From positions 8,680,001 through 8,744,000 of the forward strand of contig NZ_CP118527.1 of NCBI RefSeq assembly GCF_028885415.1: a DNA stretch of 64,000 bases. The letters are read 5' to 3'. Shown here one piece after another: positions 37,750 through 45,612 of this stretch. This stretch comes from Streptomyces coeruleorubidus. Lineage in GTDB: Bacteria > Actinomycetota > Actinomycetes > Streptomycetales > Streptomycetaceae. The translations under genes were made by a program, and so were the position numbers. The stretch's first letter is position 1; every line of letters begins with the position of its first letter. The notes under the pieces were generated by a model, which made no database searches, was not told where the DNA came from, and was given only the letters and a program-made list of their open reading frames with translations.

Positions 37750-38352
37750 TGCCGGGCGTCGTCGGCGGGGGTGGGGGTGGGGTGACGGGCCGGCCTGGGC
37801 ACGGCCCCGCGTTCCTGCGGACCGGGAGCCGGGCAGGGGACTCGCCGCCGGGTGGCGGGCTGGCCGTGGGCGCGGCCCGGTTCTCGGGGCGTGGGCTGGG
37901 GACGGGGACGGGGTGGGGCGAGGGACCGGCTTCGGCCATGGCCTCTTGTTGCGGCGGATCGGGAGCTGGGCAGGGGACTGGCGGGCCGGGCGTGGGCCCA
38001 GCCGGCCAACTCCTGCGGGCCGGGGCCTGGGGCGGGGCGACGGCTCGGTTCCCGGCGAGGCACCGCGTTGTCGAGGACCGGGAGCTGGGCGGCGGACTGG
38101 CCGGTCGGGTGGCGGGTCGGGCATGGGCGGGGCCTCGTTTCCGCGGGGTGGGTGAGGGGCCGCCGGCTTCGGACATGGCCTCGTGTTGCTGCGGATCGGG
38201 AGCCGGGCAGTGGGGTCGCCGGTCAGGTGGAGGGCCGGGCATGGGTACGCCCCACGTTCCCGAGGACAGGACCCGCGCAGCGGACTCGCCCCCGCGGCGC
38301 CCCCGACACTCATACGGCCGGCACTCATACGGCAGGCGCTCATACGGCCGGG
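37750..38352. repeat. Degenerate GC-rich tandem repeats between two genes
   Basis: A degenerate unit containing GGATCGGGAGCYGGGCAGGG-like sequence recurs near 37817, 37954, 38073, 38191 and, more diverged, 38262. Spacing is close to 120 bp for the middle copies. A longer shared context, TTCGG(C/A)CATGGCCTC, precedes two copies. At 38308-38352 a 15-bp unit (ACTCATACGGCCGGC and variants) is repeated three times. All frames are open by composition but none looks like a protein. It fills most of the 769 bp between the beta-helix protein gene and the HAD gene. Confidence 0.65.
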
Positions 38353-38402
38353 CCTGCCCGGGCCGGCGACGCGAACCGCCGGACGGCCCTAGGGTGGGCC
38401 GC

Positions 38403-38897
38403 GTGAATGACGACCGCAGCAAGGCCCCGCTGGCCGTGTTCGATCTGGACAACACCCTCGCCGACACCGCGCACCGGCAGCGGTTCCTGGAGCGCAGGCC
38501 GCGGGACTGGGACGGCTTCTTCTCGGCGGCGCCGCAGGACCCGCCGCTCCCGGAGGGCATCGCGCTGGTCAAGGAGAGCGCGCGGGAGTGCGAGATCGTC
38601 TACCTCACCGGGCGGCCCGAGCGCTGCCGGCGCGACACGCTCGACTGGCTCGCCGCGCAGGAGCTGCCCGAGGGACGGGTGTACATGCGGCGCGACGCCG
38701 ATCGCCGGCCCGCCCGGTTCACCAAGCTGGAGATCCTGCGGCGGCTCGCTCGCACGCGCGAGGTCCGTGTCCTCGTGGACGACGACGAACTGGTCTGCGA
38801 GGACGCCCGGCGCGCGGGCTTCACCGTCGTACGGGCCAACTGGGCCGCCCGGTCCGCCGAGCTGAAGGTGGCGCAGGAGCGGGAAGGGCGGACCTGA
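38403..38897 (+). CDS. HAD-family hydrolase
   Basis: The 164-residue protein starts at GTG 38403. HAD motif I is VFDLDNTLADTAHR (about 12-25, with the nucleophile aspartate and the acid/base two residues on). Motif II is VYLTGRPERCRR (about 68). A late lysine is in ARFTKLEILRRL (motif III), and motif IV is LVDDDELVCEDARRAGF. It has no large cap domain and is close to the polynucleotide-kinase-3'-phosphatase-like or acid-phosphatase subgroups, so a small phosphomonoester or nucleic-acid 3' phosphate are possible substrates. No operon partner is obvious. Confidence 0.85.
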   Translation: MNDDRSKAPLAVFDLDNTLADTAHRQRFLERRPRDWDGFFSAAPQDPPLPEGIALVKESARECEIVYLTGRPERCRRDTLDWLAAQELPEGRVYMRRDADRRPARFTKLEILRRLARTREVRVLVDDDELVCEDARRAGFTVVRANWAARSAELKVAQEREGRT

Positions 38898-39001
38898 GAG
38901 CACGAGTTGGCGGAGTGTTTACCTCCGCCAGGTATCTCCATGCCAGGAACCAGGACGTACCGGCGCACTCGTGCCCGGACGGCGGACATACGGGGGATGC
39001 C

Positions 39002-39247
39002 ATGAAGGGAAGCCGTAAGGGCGCGCTCGCGGCGGCGGCGCTCGTCGGCGCGTTGCTGCTCACCGGCTGCGCGAAGCCCGACCGGAGCGAGATCGTCACC
39101 TGGACCGACGAACACGGCCGGGCCTGCACCGGCGTGGCGATCGTCGACTCCGAGGACGGCGACCGGGAGGTGAGCAGCATCGACTGCGACTACCCGCCGG
39201 AGGGCGAGCGGCCGGGCCGTTCCACCTCGGCACCCCTGCCGGACTGA
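39002..39247 (+). CDS. Small lipoprotein of unknown function
   Basis: The 81-residue protein has a clear lipoprotein signal, ALVGALLLTGCAK, with the lipidated cysteine at residue 23. The mature part is about 58 residues and acidic, with two more cysteines (GRACTG and IDCDYPP) that may form a disulfide. Repeated motifs are absent. It would sit on the outer face of the membrane. No family is recognised. Confidence 0.75.
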   Translation: MKGSRKGALAAAALVGALLLTGCAKPDRSEIVTWTDEHGRACTGVAIVDSEDGDREVSSIDCDYPPEGERPGRSTSAPLPD

Positions 39248-39280
39248 GTCGGCCGTTCGGAGGACGCCGGAGGACCCGGA

Positions 39281-39496
39281 CTACTCGGCCTCCTCCAGCC
39301 GGAAGCCCACCTTCAGCCCCACCTGCCAGTGCGCGATCCGCCCGTCCTCGAGCTGGCCGCGCACCTGCGTCACCTCGAACCAGTCCAGGTTGCGCAGGGT
39401 CACCGATGCCCGGCCGATGCCGTTGCGGATGGCCTGGTCGACGCCGTCGGGGGAGGTGCCGACGATCTCCGTGACCCGGTAGGTGTGGTTCGTCAT
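39281..39496 (-). CDS. Dodecin family flavin-binding protein
   Basis: The 71-residue protein matches dodecin over its whole length: YRVTEIVGTSPDGVDQAIRN, then ASVTLRNLDWFEVTQVRGQL with the conserved tryptophan that stacks on flavin, and IAHWQVGLKVGFRLE at the C-terminus. Dodecins form dodecameric hollow spheres that store FMN, riboflavin or CoA in bacteria. The tail-to-tail distance to the small lipoprotein gene is 33 nt. Confidence 0.93.
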   Translation of the reverse strand: MTNHTYRVTEIVGTSPDGVDQAIRNGIGRASVTLRNLDWFEVTQVRGQLEDGRIAHWQVGLKVGFRLEEAE

Positions 39497-39611
39497 TCCG
39501 CTGCTCCTCTTCAGTGACGGGCGTGTCACACGTCACTCCACCGTGCCCCAAGCGGCGGCGAAGCGCGAGACGTCGCCTCCCGCCCCGCCGCCGTTCAGGG
39601 GCTCGGGGGTG

Positions 39612-40574
39612 TCAGCGCGCCACGCTCAGCGACAGCGCGAACCGGCCCTCCTCGTCCGTCCACCAGTGGGTCAGGTCCAGCCCCGCCGCGAACAGTTCGG
39701 CGCGCACACCCTCCTGCCGGAACTTCGCCGACACCTCGGTGCGCAGCTCCTCGCCCGCCGCGAAGTCGACGGCGAGGCCGAGCGCCGGCACCTTCACGGT
39801 CTGCGCCGTACGGGAGCGCAGCCGCATCTCGATCCACTCGTGCTCGGCGTCCCACAGGGCCAGGTGGTCGAACGCGGCGGGCTCGAAGTCGGCGCCGAGC
39901 TCGCGGTTGATCACGGTGAGCACGTTCTTGTTGAACGCGGCCGTCACCCCGGCCGCGTCGTCGTACGCCCGGACCAGCACCTCCTCGTCCTTGACCAGGT
40001 CCGTGCCCAGCAGCAGGGCGTCGCCCGGGGCGAGCAGGGCACGCACGGACGCCAGGAACGCGGCGCGCTCGGCGGGCAGCAGGTTGCCGATCGTGCCGCC
40101 GAGGAACGCCACCAGCCGGGGACCCGGCGTGCCGGGCAGCGTCAGTTCCGCGGTGAAGTCGGCGATCAGCGCGTGCACGTCGAGCCCCGGCCGCTCGGCG
40201 GCGAGCGCCTGCCCGGCCTGGGTGAGGGCGCTCTCGCTGACGTCGACGGGGACGTAGGTGTGCAGGTCCGTCAGGGCGTCGAGCAGATGCCGCGTCTTCT
40301 CGGAGGAGCCGGAGCCGAGTTCGACCAGGGTGCGGGCCCGGGTCGCGGCGGCGATGTCCCCGGAGCGCGCGAGGAGGATCTCCCGTTCGGCGCGCGTCGG
40401 GTAGTACTCGGGCAGTTCGGTGATCTTCTCGAACAGGTCGCTGCCGTGCGCGTCGTAGAACCATTTCGGCGGCAGCGTCTTGGGACGGCCGGTCAGACCC
40501 CGGTGGACGTCGGCGCGCAGCGCGGCGTCCGTGGCGTCCTCGGGCAGCGTGCGGGTGAGGCGGAACGGGCTCAC
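39612..40574 (-). CDS. egtD: L-histidine N-alpha-methyltransferase EgtD
   Basis: The protein is 320 residues from a GTG overlapping the egtC stop (GTGA). The family block PKWFYDAHGSDLFEKITELP with YYPTRAEREIL (about 38-64) and the SAM site LVELGSGSSEKTRHLLDAL (about 87) identify EgtD, which trimethylates histidine to hercynine. FLGGTIGNL (about 163) and NVLTVINRELGADF (about 220), with the histidine-binding asparagine region, are present. It is last in the egtABCD operon. Confidence 0.96.
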   Translation of the reverse strand: MSPFRLTRTLPEDATDAALRADVHRGLTGRPKTLPPKWFYDAHGSDLFEKITELPEYYPTRAEREILLARSGDIAAATRARTLVELGSGSSEKTRHLLDALTDLHTYVPVDVSESALTQAGQALAAERPGLDVHALIADFTAELTLPGTPGPRLVAFLGGTIGNLLPAERAAFLASVRALLAPGDALLLGTDLVKDEEVLVRAYDDAAGVTAAFNKNVLTVINRELGADFEPAAFDHLALWDAEHEWIEMRLRSRTAQTVKVPALGLAVDFAAGEELRTEVSAKFRQEGVRAELFAAGLDLTHWWTDEEGRFALSLSVAR

Positions 40575-41362
40575 GTACGGGGCTCCTCGGGGTGTGCGGG
40601 CACGAAGGCGTCGGTCGGCTCCTTCAGCGGCGTGAGCAGCACGTCCGTGCGGCTCGCCGCGAGCAGGGTGCGGTCGGGCACCTCCTGCCAGTGCGGATCG
40701 TCGTCGTAGGGTTCGGAGGCCACGACGGTGCCGCCGCCGAGCCGGGTGAGGTACCAGAGGGTGTCGCCCCAGGCGGTCGCGGTGACGGTGTCGCCGTCGG
40801 TGAGCAGGAGGTTGAGCCGGGAACCGGGGGCCGCGGCGGCCACCTCCAGGACCGTGTCGGCCAGCGCCTGGCCCTGCTCGTCGCCGCTCCTCAGCCTGGC
40901 CAGGACCAGGGCCCACACGAGCGCCGAGTCGTTGCGGGCCTCCAGCGACAGCAGGTCCTCCGGCGGCAGGGTGCGGGACACCGGCGCGAGCGAGCCGGGC
41001 CAGCCCTTGACCGCCCCGTTGTGGCTGAACAGCCAGGTCCCCGCGGCGAACGGCGCCGCAGCGGCCTCCGCGTCCGCGCCCGACAGCGTCGCGTCCCGCA
41101 CCGCGGCGAGCAGTGCGGTGGACCGTACGACCCGGGCGAGATCGGCGAACGACAGGTCCGCCCAGATCGGCCCGGCCCGCCGGTAACGGGCCGGCACCGG
41201 ATCGCCCTCGGCGTACCAGCCCACCCCAAAACCGTCGGCGTTGACCGTCCCGTACCGCTGCCGCCGGGGCGCCCACGACTGCCGGTACAGGCCGTGCGGG
41301 GGCTCGACGAGGAGTCGCCCGAGCGGCTCGGCCGGTCCCACGTACGCCACATGACGGCACAT
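40571..41362 (-). CDS. egtC: Gamma-glutamyl-hercynylcysteine S-oxide amidohydrolase EgtC
   Basis: The protein is 263 residues and starts MCRHVAYVG; the cysteine becomes the N-terminal nucleophile of a class II glutamine-amidotransferase-type Ntn hydrolase after methionine removal. NADGFGVGWY (about 43), WLFSHNGAVKGW (about 106) and RNDSALVWALVLARL (about 141) are family motifs. It removes the gamma-glutamyl group made by EgtA from the EgtB product. The ATG overlaps the egtB stop by four bases. Confidence 0.95.
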   Translation of the reverse strand: MCRHVAYVGPAEPLGRLLVEPPHGLYRQSWAPRRQRYGTVNADGFGVGWYAEGDPVPARYRRAGPIWADLSFADLARVVRSTALLAAVRDATLSGADAEAAAAPFAAGTWLFSHNGAVKGWPGSLAPVSRTLPPEDLLSLEARNDSALVWALVLARLRSGDEQGQALADTVLEVAAAAPGSRLNLLLTDGDTVTATAWGDTLWYLTRLGGGTVVASEPYDDDPHWQEVPDRTLLAASRTDVLLTPLKEPTDAFVPAHPEEPRT

Positions 41363-42699
41363 CAGACGTCCTCCGAGCGGGCCGTGCGGAACCCGGAGAA
41401 GATCTGCCGCCGGATCGGATAGTCCCAGTTGCGGAACGTGCCCCGGCAGGCCACCGCGTCCACGGCGAACGAACCGCCGCGCAGCACCTTGTGGTCGGAC
41501 CCGAAGAAGACCTCCGAGTACTCCTTGTACGGGAACGCCCTGAACCCCGGGTACGGCAGGAAGTCGCTCGCCGTCCACTCCCACACGTCGCCGATCAACT
41601 GCCGTACGCCGAGCGGCGACTCACCGGCCGGGTAGCTTCCGGCGGGCGCCGGACGCAGATGCCGCTGGCCGAGGTTGGCGTGCTCCGGGCCCGGGTCGGC
41701 GTCGCCCCACGGGTAGCGCATGGAGCGGTCGCCGGCCGGGTCGTACCGGGCCGCCTTCTCCCACTCGGCCTCCGTGGGCAGCCGGCGTCCCGCCCAGCGG
41801 GCGTAGGCGTCCGCCTCGTACCAGCACACGTGCAGCACCGGCTCATCCGGCGGGACGACCTCGGTGACGCCGAAACGCCGCCGCAGGAACTGCCTGCCGT
41901 CCCGCCGCCAGAACAGCGGGGCCGAGATGGAGTTCCGGCGGATGTGGGCCCAGCCGTCCGCCCTCCACCAGCGCGGGTCGTCGTAGCCGCCGTCCTCGAT
42001 GAACGCCTGGTACGCGCCGTTCGTCACCGGGGTGGTGTCGATCCGGAAGGGCGCCACCTCGCGCCGGTGGGCGGGCCGTTCGTTGTCCAGGGCCCACGGC
42101 TCGTCGGAGGTGCCCATCGTGAACGGGCCGCCCGGGACGAGGACTTCGGACGGGCCGGTGAACAGCGGCGCCGGCTCCGGGTCGGGCGCGGTCAGGGCCT
42201 GCGGGCCGCGGCGGAGCTGATGGGTGATCAGCATGGTCTCGTCGTGCTGCTGTTCGTGCTGGGCGATCATCCCGAAGGCGAACCCGGCCTCCGTCAGCCG
42301 CGTCCCGTGGAACGCGGCCTGCTCCAGCACGTCCAGCGCGCGGCCACGCACGTCGGTCGCGTACGTGCGTGCCTCGGCGGGCGACAGCAGGGGCAGCTTC
42401 GGCCGCTCGGCCCGCGGGTGCTCGAAGGCGTCGTACAGGCCGTCGATCTCGGGCCGTATCGCCTCGTGCCCGGCGACGGCCCGCAGCAGCCACTGCTCCT
42501 CCTGGTTGCCGATGTGCGCCAGGTCCCACACCAGCGGCGACATCAGCGGCGAGTGCTGCGCGGTCAGGTCGGGGTCCTCGACGCAGCTCGTCAGCAGGGT
42601 GGTGCGCTCGCGCGCGACGACCAGCGAGGCGACCGCGCGCTCGCGGAGAACCTCGGGGTCGGCGGTATCGCTGTCGACAGCGGGGCTGGTGTCGGTCAT
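41362..42699 (-). CDS. egtB: Hercynine oxygenase (sulfoxide synthase) EgtB
   Basis: The 445-residue protein has an N-terminal DinB-like domain, with LVWDLAHIGNQEEQWLL and the iron-binding H-x3-H-x-E motif QHEQQHDETML (about 153). The C-terminal FGE-sulfatase/C-type-lectin domain has VPGGPFTMGTSDEPWALDNE, RLPTEAEWEKAAR and GDVWEWTASDF, ending RGTFRNWDYPIRRQIFSGFR. EgtB joins gamma-glutamylcysteine to hercynine with O2. The ATG overlaps the egtA stop. Confidence 0.96.
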   Translation of the reverse strand: MTDTSPAVDSDTADPEVLRERAVASLVVARERTTLLTSCVEDPDLTAQHSPLMSPLVWDLAHIGNQEEQWLLRAVAGHEAIRPEIDGLYDAFEHPRAERPKLPLLSPAEARTYATDVRGRALDVLEQAAFHGTRLTEAGFAFGMIAQHEQQHDETMLITHQLRRGPQALTAPDPEPAPLFTGPSEVLVPGGPFTMGTSDEPWALDNERPAHRREVAPFRIDTTPVTNGAYQAFIEDGGYDDPRWWRADGWAHIRRNSISAPLFWRRDGRQFLRRRFGVTEVVPPDEPVLHVCWYEADAYARWAGRRLPTEAEWEKAARYDPAGDRSMRYPWGDADPGPEHANLGQRHLRPAPAGSYPAGESPLGVRQLIGDVWEWTASDFLPYPGFRAFPYKEYSEVFFGSDHKVLRGGSFAVDAVACRGTFRNWDYPIRRQIFSGFRTARSEDV

Positions 42700-43997
42700 G
42701 GGCGCAGGTCCTTCCCGTGGGCGCGACCGTCCGTGCCGCGCTGTCGGTCGAGCAGGTCGTCGGCGGGGCAGCGGCCCCGGACGACGTAGTGGTCCAGGTA
42801 GGCCGCGACGGCAGCCGTCACCTCGGGCGCGGCGCCGAGCCGGGGCAGGGCGTCCAGCGCGGCCGTGAAGCACGTGACGGCCACCTCGCGCAGTTCGGTG
42901 TCGGCCAGCCCGCTGCGGGCCGCGTCGATCCACAGCGGGTTGTGCGGCGCGGGCAGCCCCAGCGTCCGCTCGGCCAGCGGCTTCACGGCCCGGTAGGCGG
43001 TCTCGGCGGCCTCCGGGTCGTCGAACAGCGCCGCCGTCACGGCCAGCGGCACGATCCAGCCGTCGTCGCCGGGCTGCGCGTCGATCATGCGCAGTTCGAG
43101 ATGGCCGCGCGGCCTGACCGGCGGGAACAGCGTCGTGACGTGGTAGTCGAGGTCCTCCCGCGTGGGCGGCCTGGGCAGGCCCGTGCGGGTCCACTCCCGG
43201 AAGGTGAGCCCCTCCGGGACGTCCCAGGGCCCGCCGTCGCGCCGTACGCACATCACGGGGGAGTCCAGCACGTGCCGGGCCCAGGCGCCGCGCGGGTCGG
43301 CGTCCAGCGGTGGTCCGCCCGCCCGGCCGGCGCCGATCCGGGTCCACATCAGCTGCCGGGTGGACAGCCAGCCGGTCGGCCGGTGACCGGCGAGCGGGGA
43401 GTTGGCGAACGCGGCCACCAGGACCGGGCCCAGGTGATGGGCCAGCCACCAGCGTCGCACATGGCCGAGAGGCCCCGGCTCCTCGTGGCCGGCGTCGACG
43501 CACACCTGCACGGAGGCCGAGGTGCACATCATGGCGCGGCCGGAGGGGCCGGTGCGGTCGAGGCAGGCCTCCATGGCGTCGTAGCGCGGTTCGCGCAGGA
43601 ACCGGCGGGGTTCGTGCCAGGGATCGTGGCCGAGGCCGACCAGCGTGAGGCCGTTCCCGCGCAGGACCGCGCGGACGGCGTCGAGGTCGGCGGAGACGGT
43701 GGCGATGACTTCCGTCAGCGAGGCGGCGGGGGGCGAGCTCAGCTCCAGCTGGCCGCCGGGCTCCACGGTGAGCGCCGACCTCAGGGACAGGGGCCGCAGT
43801 GCGGCGTAGGCCACGTCGAGTCGTTCGGGTGTGACGGGGAGCTGCGGTGCGCGCAGCTCGTGGACGAGCCATTCCACCTCGACACCGAGGCGGCGCGGCG
43901 GGCCGGTCTTGAAGCAGATGCCGCGGACGAGAGCCTCGACCTCGGCTTCGGACAATGAGGTGCGTGGCCGGGTACAGCCACCTACCGATTCGGACAT
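42696..43997 (-). CDS. egtA: Glutamate-cysteine ligase EgtA
   Basis: The protein is 433 residues from ATG 43997 with AGGAGG eight bases upstream. The GCS2-type ligase core shows LGVEVEWLVHEL (about 39), VEPGGQLELSSPPAASL (about 78), MMCTSASVQVCVD (about 155) and GHLELRMIDAQPGDDGW near the C-terminal third. It makes gamma-glutamylcysteine for ergothioneine. It is first of four genes that all overlap by four bases, so the operon starts in the 291-bp region upstream, shared with the divergent TIGR02452 gene. No egtE is present, as in other Streptomyces clusters I recall. Confidence 0.95.
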   Translation of the reverse strand: MSESVGGCTRPRTSLSEAEVEALVRGICFKTGPPRRLGVEVEWLVHELRAPQLPVTPERLDVAYAALRPLSLRSALTVEPGGQLELSSPPAASLTEVIATVSADLDAVRAVLRGNGLTLVGLGHDPWHEPRRFLREPRYDAMEACLDRTGPSGRAMMCTSASVQVCVDAGHEEPGPLGHVRRWWLAHHLGPVLVAAFANSPLAGHRPTGWLSTRQLMWTRIGAGRAGGPPLDADPRGAWARHVLDSPVMCVRRDGGPWDVPEGLTFREWTRTGLPRPPTREDLDYHVTTLFPPVRPRGHLELRMIDAQPGDDGWIVPLAVTAALFDDPEAAETAYRAVKPLAERTLGLPAPHNPLWIDAARSGLADTELREVAVTCFTAALDALPRLGAAPEVTAAVAAYLDHYVVRGRCPADDLLDRQRGTDGRAHGKDLRP

Positions 43998-44288
43998 GTC
44001 GGGATCCTCCTGAGATTCCACCATGCCATCGGTCCGGACTCTTCGGCGGCCCGGGCCGGGTTCACTCGTCCCACCCAAGTCCCTCGTGTCGCTCGGCACA
44101 AGGGGGCGAACCGGGGCGTTCCGGGGCGGTCATCCGGGCCGGCCGCGTGTTTCCCGGCGCTTTCCCCGGTGTTCTCCGGTGGCGAAAACTCCGTTGCCCC
44201 GCACGGTCGGCATCACCCACGATGCGTGCGTGAGCAAGACAACACAGGCCGGGCGGCACGCGCTCACGGCGCACACGGGGGTGGCGCC

Positions 44289-45131
44289 GTGAGCGCGCGC
44301 CTGCGCGGTATCGCCCGGCAGACCGAGCAGATCGTGGCGACGGGGGCATATCGGGCGCCGGACGGGCGTGAGGTGTCGATCGCGGCGGAGCTCCGGGCGG
44401 CGCGCGAGGGCACGCGCATGTACGGTCCGCAACCGGTGCCGGTGCCGGTGCCCTCCACCCGGGTGACGCAGACGCTGGTCGAGGTCACGGGCGAGAGCAG
44501 CCTTGAGGCCGCCCGCCGGCTCGGCGCGAACGTGGCCGTACTGAACTTCGCCTCGGCTCGCAATCCCGGCGGTGGCTACCTCAACGGCGCACAGGCCCAG
44601 GAAGAGGCCCTGTGCCGGGCCTCGGCGCTGTACACCTGCCTGCTTCAGGCCCGCGCGTTCTACGACCACCACCGCGCCCACCGCGACCCGTTCTACACGG
44701 ACCGTGTCATCCACTCACCCGCCGTGCCCGTCTTCCGCGACGACCGGGGCCGCCTGCTGGACGAGCCGTACACGGCCGGCTTCCTGACCTCTGCGGCGCC
44801 CAACGCGGGCGTGGTGCTCCGCACGGCACCCGAACGAGCCCCGGAACTGCCGCGGGCCCTCGCCGCCCGCGCCGAACGGGTCCTGGAGACGGCCGGCGCC
44901 CACGGCTACCGGCGTCTGGTGCTGGGCGCCTGGGGATGCGGCGTCTTCCGCAACGACCCGGCGCAGGTCGCGGGGGCGTTCCGGGCGCTGATCGAACCCG
45001 GCGGGCGCTTCGCGGCGGCCTTCGAACACGTGGTGTTCTCAGTGCTGGACCGGACGCCGGACGCCAGGGTACGGGGCGCCTTCGAGGAGGCCTTCAGCTC
45101 CAGCCGTAGCGCTCCCGCAGCCGGTGCCTGA
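44289..45131 (+). CDS. TIGR02452 family protein, microbial-type PARG/macrodomain fold
   Basis: The protein is 280 residues from a GTG with GGGGGTGG upstream. The N-terminal part, IARQTEQIVATGAYRAPDGR, is typical of TIGR02452. The key motif is NFASARNPGGGYLNGAQAQE followed by EALCRASAL (about 95-120), the GGG-x(7)-QEE signature of poly(ADP-ribose) glycohydrolases. HSPAVPVFRDDRG, LTSAAPNAGVV and LGAWGCGVFRNDPAQVAGAF complete the macrodomain. It probably binds or hydrolyses ADP-ribose conjugates. Its last 38 bases overlap the end of the convergent PemK-like gene. Confidence 0.87.
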   Translation: MSARLRGIARQTEQIVATGAYRAPDGREVSIAAELRAAREGTRMYGPQPVPVPVPSTRVTQTLVEVTGESSLEAARRLGANVAVLNFASARNPGGGYLNGAQAQEEALCRASALYTCLLQARAFYDHHRAHRDPFYTDRVIHSPAVPVFRDDRGRLLDEPYTAGFLTSAAPNAGVVLRTAPERAPELPRALAARAERVLETAGAHGYRRLVLGAWGCGVFRNDPAQVAGAFRALIEPGGRFAAAFEHVVFSVLDRTPDARVRGAFEEAFSSSRSAPAAGA

Positions 45132-45540
45132 CGAGGTTGAACCGCATGCGGTCCAGGGCGCAGGCCTCCCGGCGCATGCCGTCCTCGTGCAGGCGCAGGA
45201 CCCGGTCCACGTCGACCCACGACTCACGGCCCGACCGGTCCCACGGCCCGCTGCCGATCGGCACCCACTCCCGGTCGCCGTCGTGCCGCTTGCTGGACAA
45301 CTGCACGGCGAGGAACGTCCCCGCCGGCTCGCGGGCGACCACGAGCACCGGGCGGTCCTTGCCGCGCCCGTCGTTCTCCTCGTAGGGCACCCAGGTCCAG
45401 ACGATCTCGCCGGGGTCGGGGTCGCCGTCGTGCGCGGGCGAGTACTCCGTGCGCACCCGGCCCACCTCGCGCGGATCGGCCTGGACGGTGGCGGAGGGGC
45501 CGGAGCGGCCCGGGACGTTCTCATCGGTAAACGCGGTCAC
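45094..45540 (-). CDS. PemK/MazF-like protein
   Basis: The protein is 148 residues from a GTG. The PemK core starts at PDPGEIVWTWVPYEENDGRG with DRPVLVVARE (about 43-73), the usual toxin signature (E-IVWxxV-PYE plus RPVLVV). AVQLSSKRHD follows where MazF has a conserved Ser/Thr. About 40 extra N-terminal and 50 C-terminal residues are present. No antitoxin gene is adjacent on its strand, so it may be a solitary domain protein and not an active mRNA interferase. Its 3' end overlaps the TIGR02452 gene. Confidence 0.8.
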   Translation of the reverse strand: MTAFTDENVPGRSGPSATVQADPREVGRVRTEYSPAHDGDPDPGEIVWTWVPYEENDGRGKDRPVLVVAREPAGTFLAVQLSSKRHDGDREWVPIGSGPWDRSGRESWVDVDRVLRLHEDGMRREACALDRMRFNLVRHRLRERYGWS

Positions 45541-45612
45541 GGGGGCACCCTAGGGGGTGTCCGCACGAGCCCGGCCACCGAGGCGTCTCCCTACGGGAGC
45601 GCGTACGGCCGG

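Noticed and set aside
37700..38572. Several long Pro/Arg-rich and Gly/Ala-rich open frames
   Set aside because: They arise from the GC-rich tandem repeats in all frames, lack ribosome sites and match no family.
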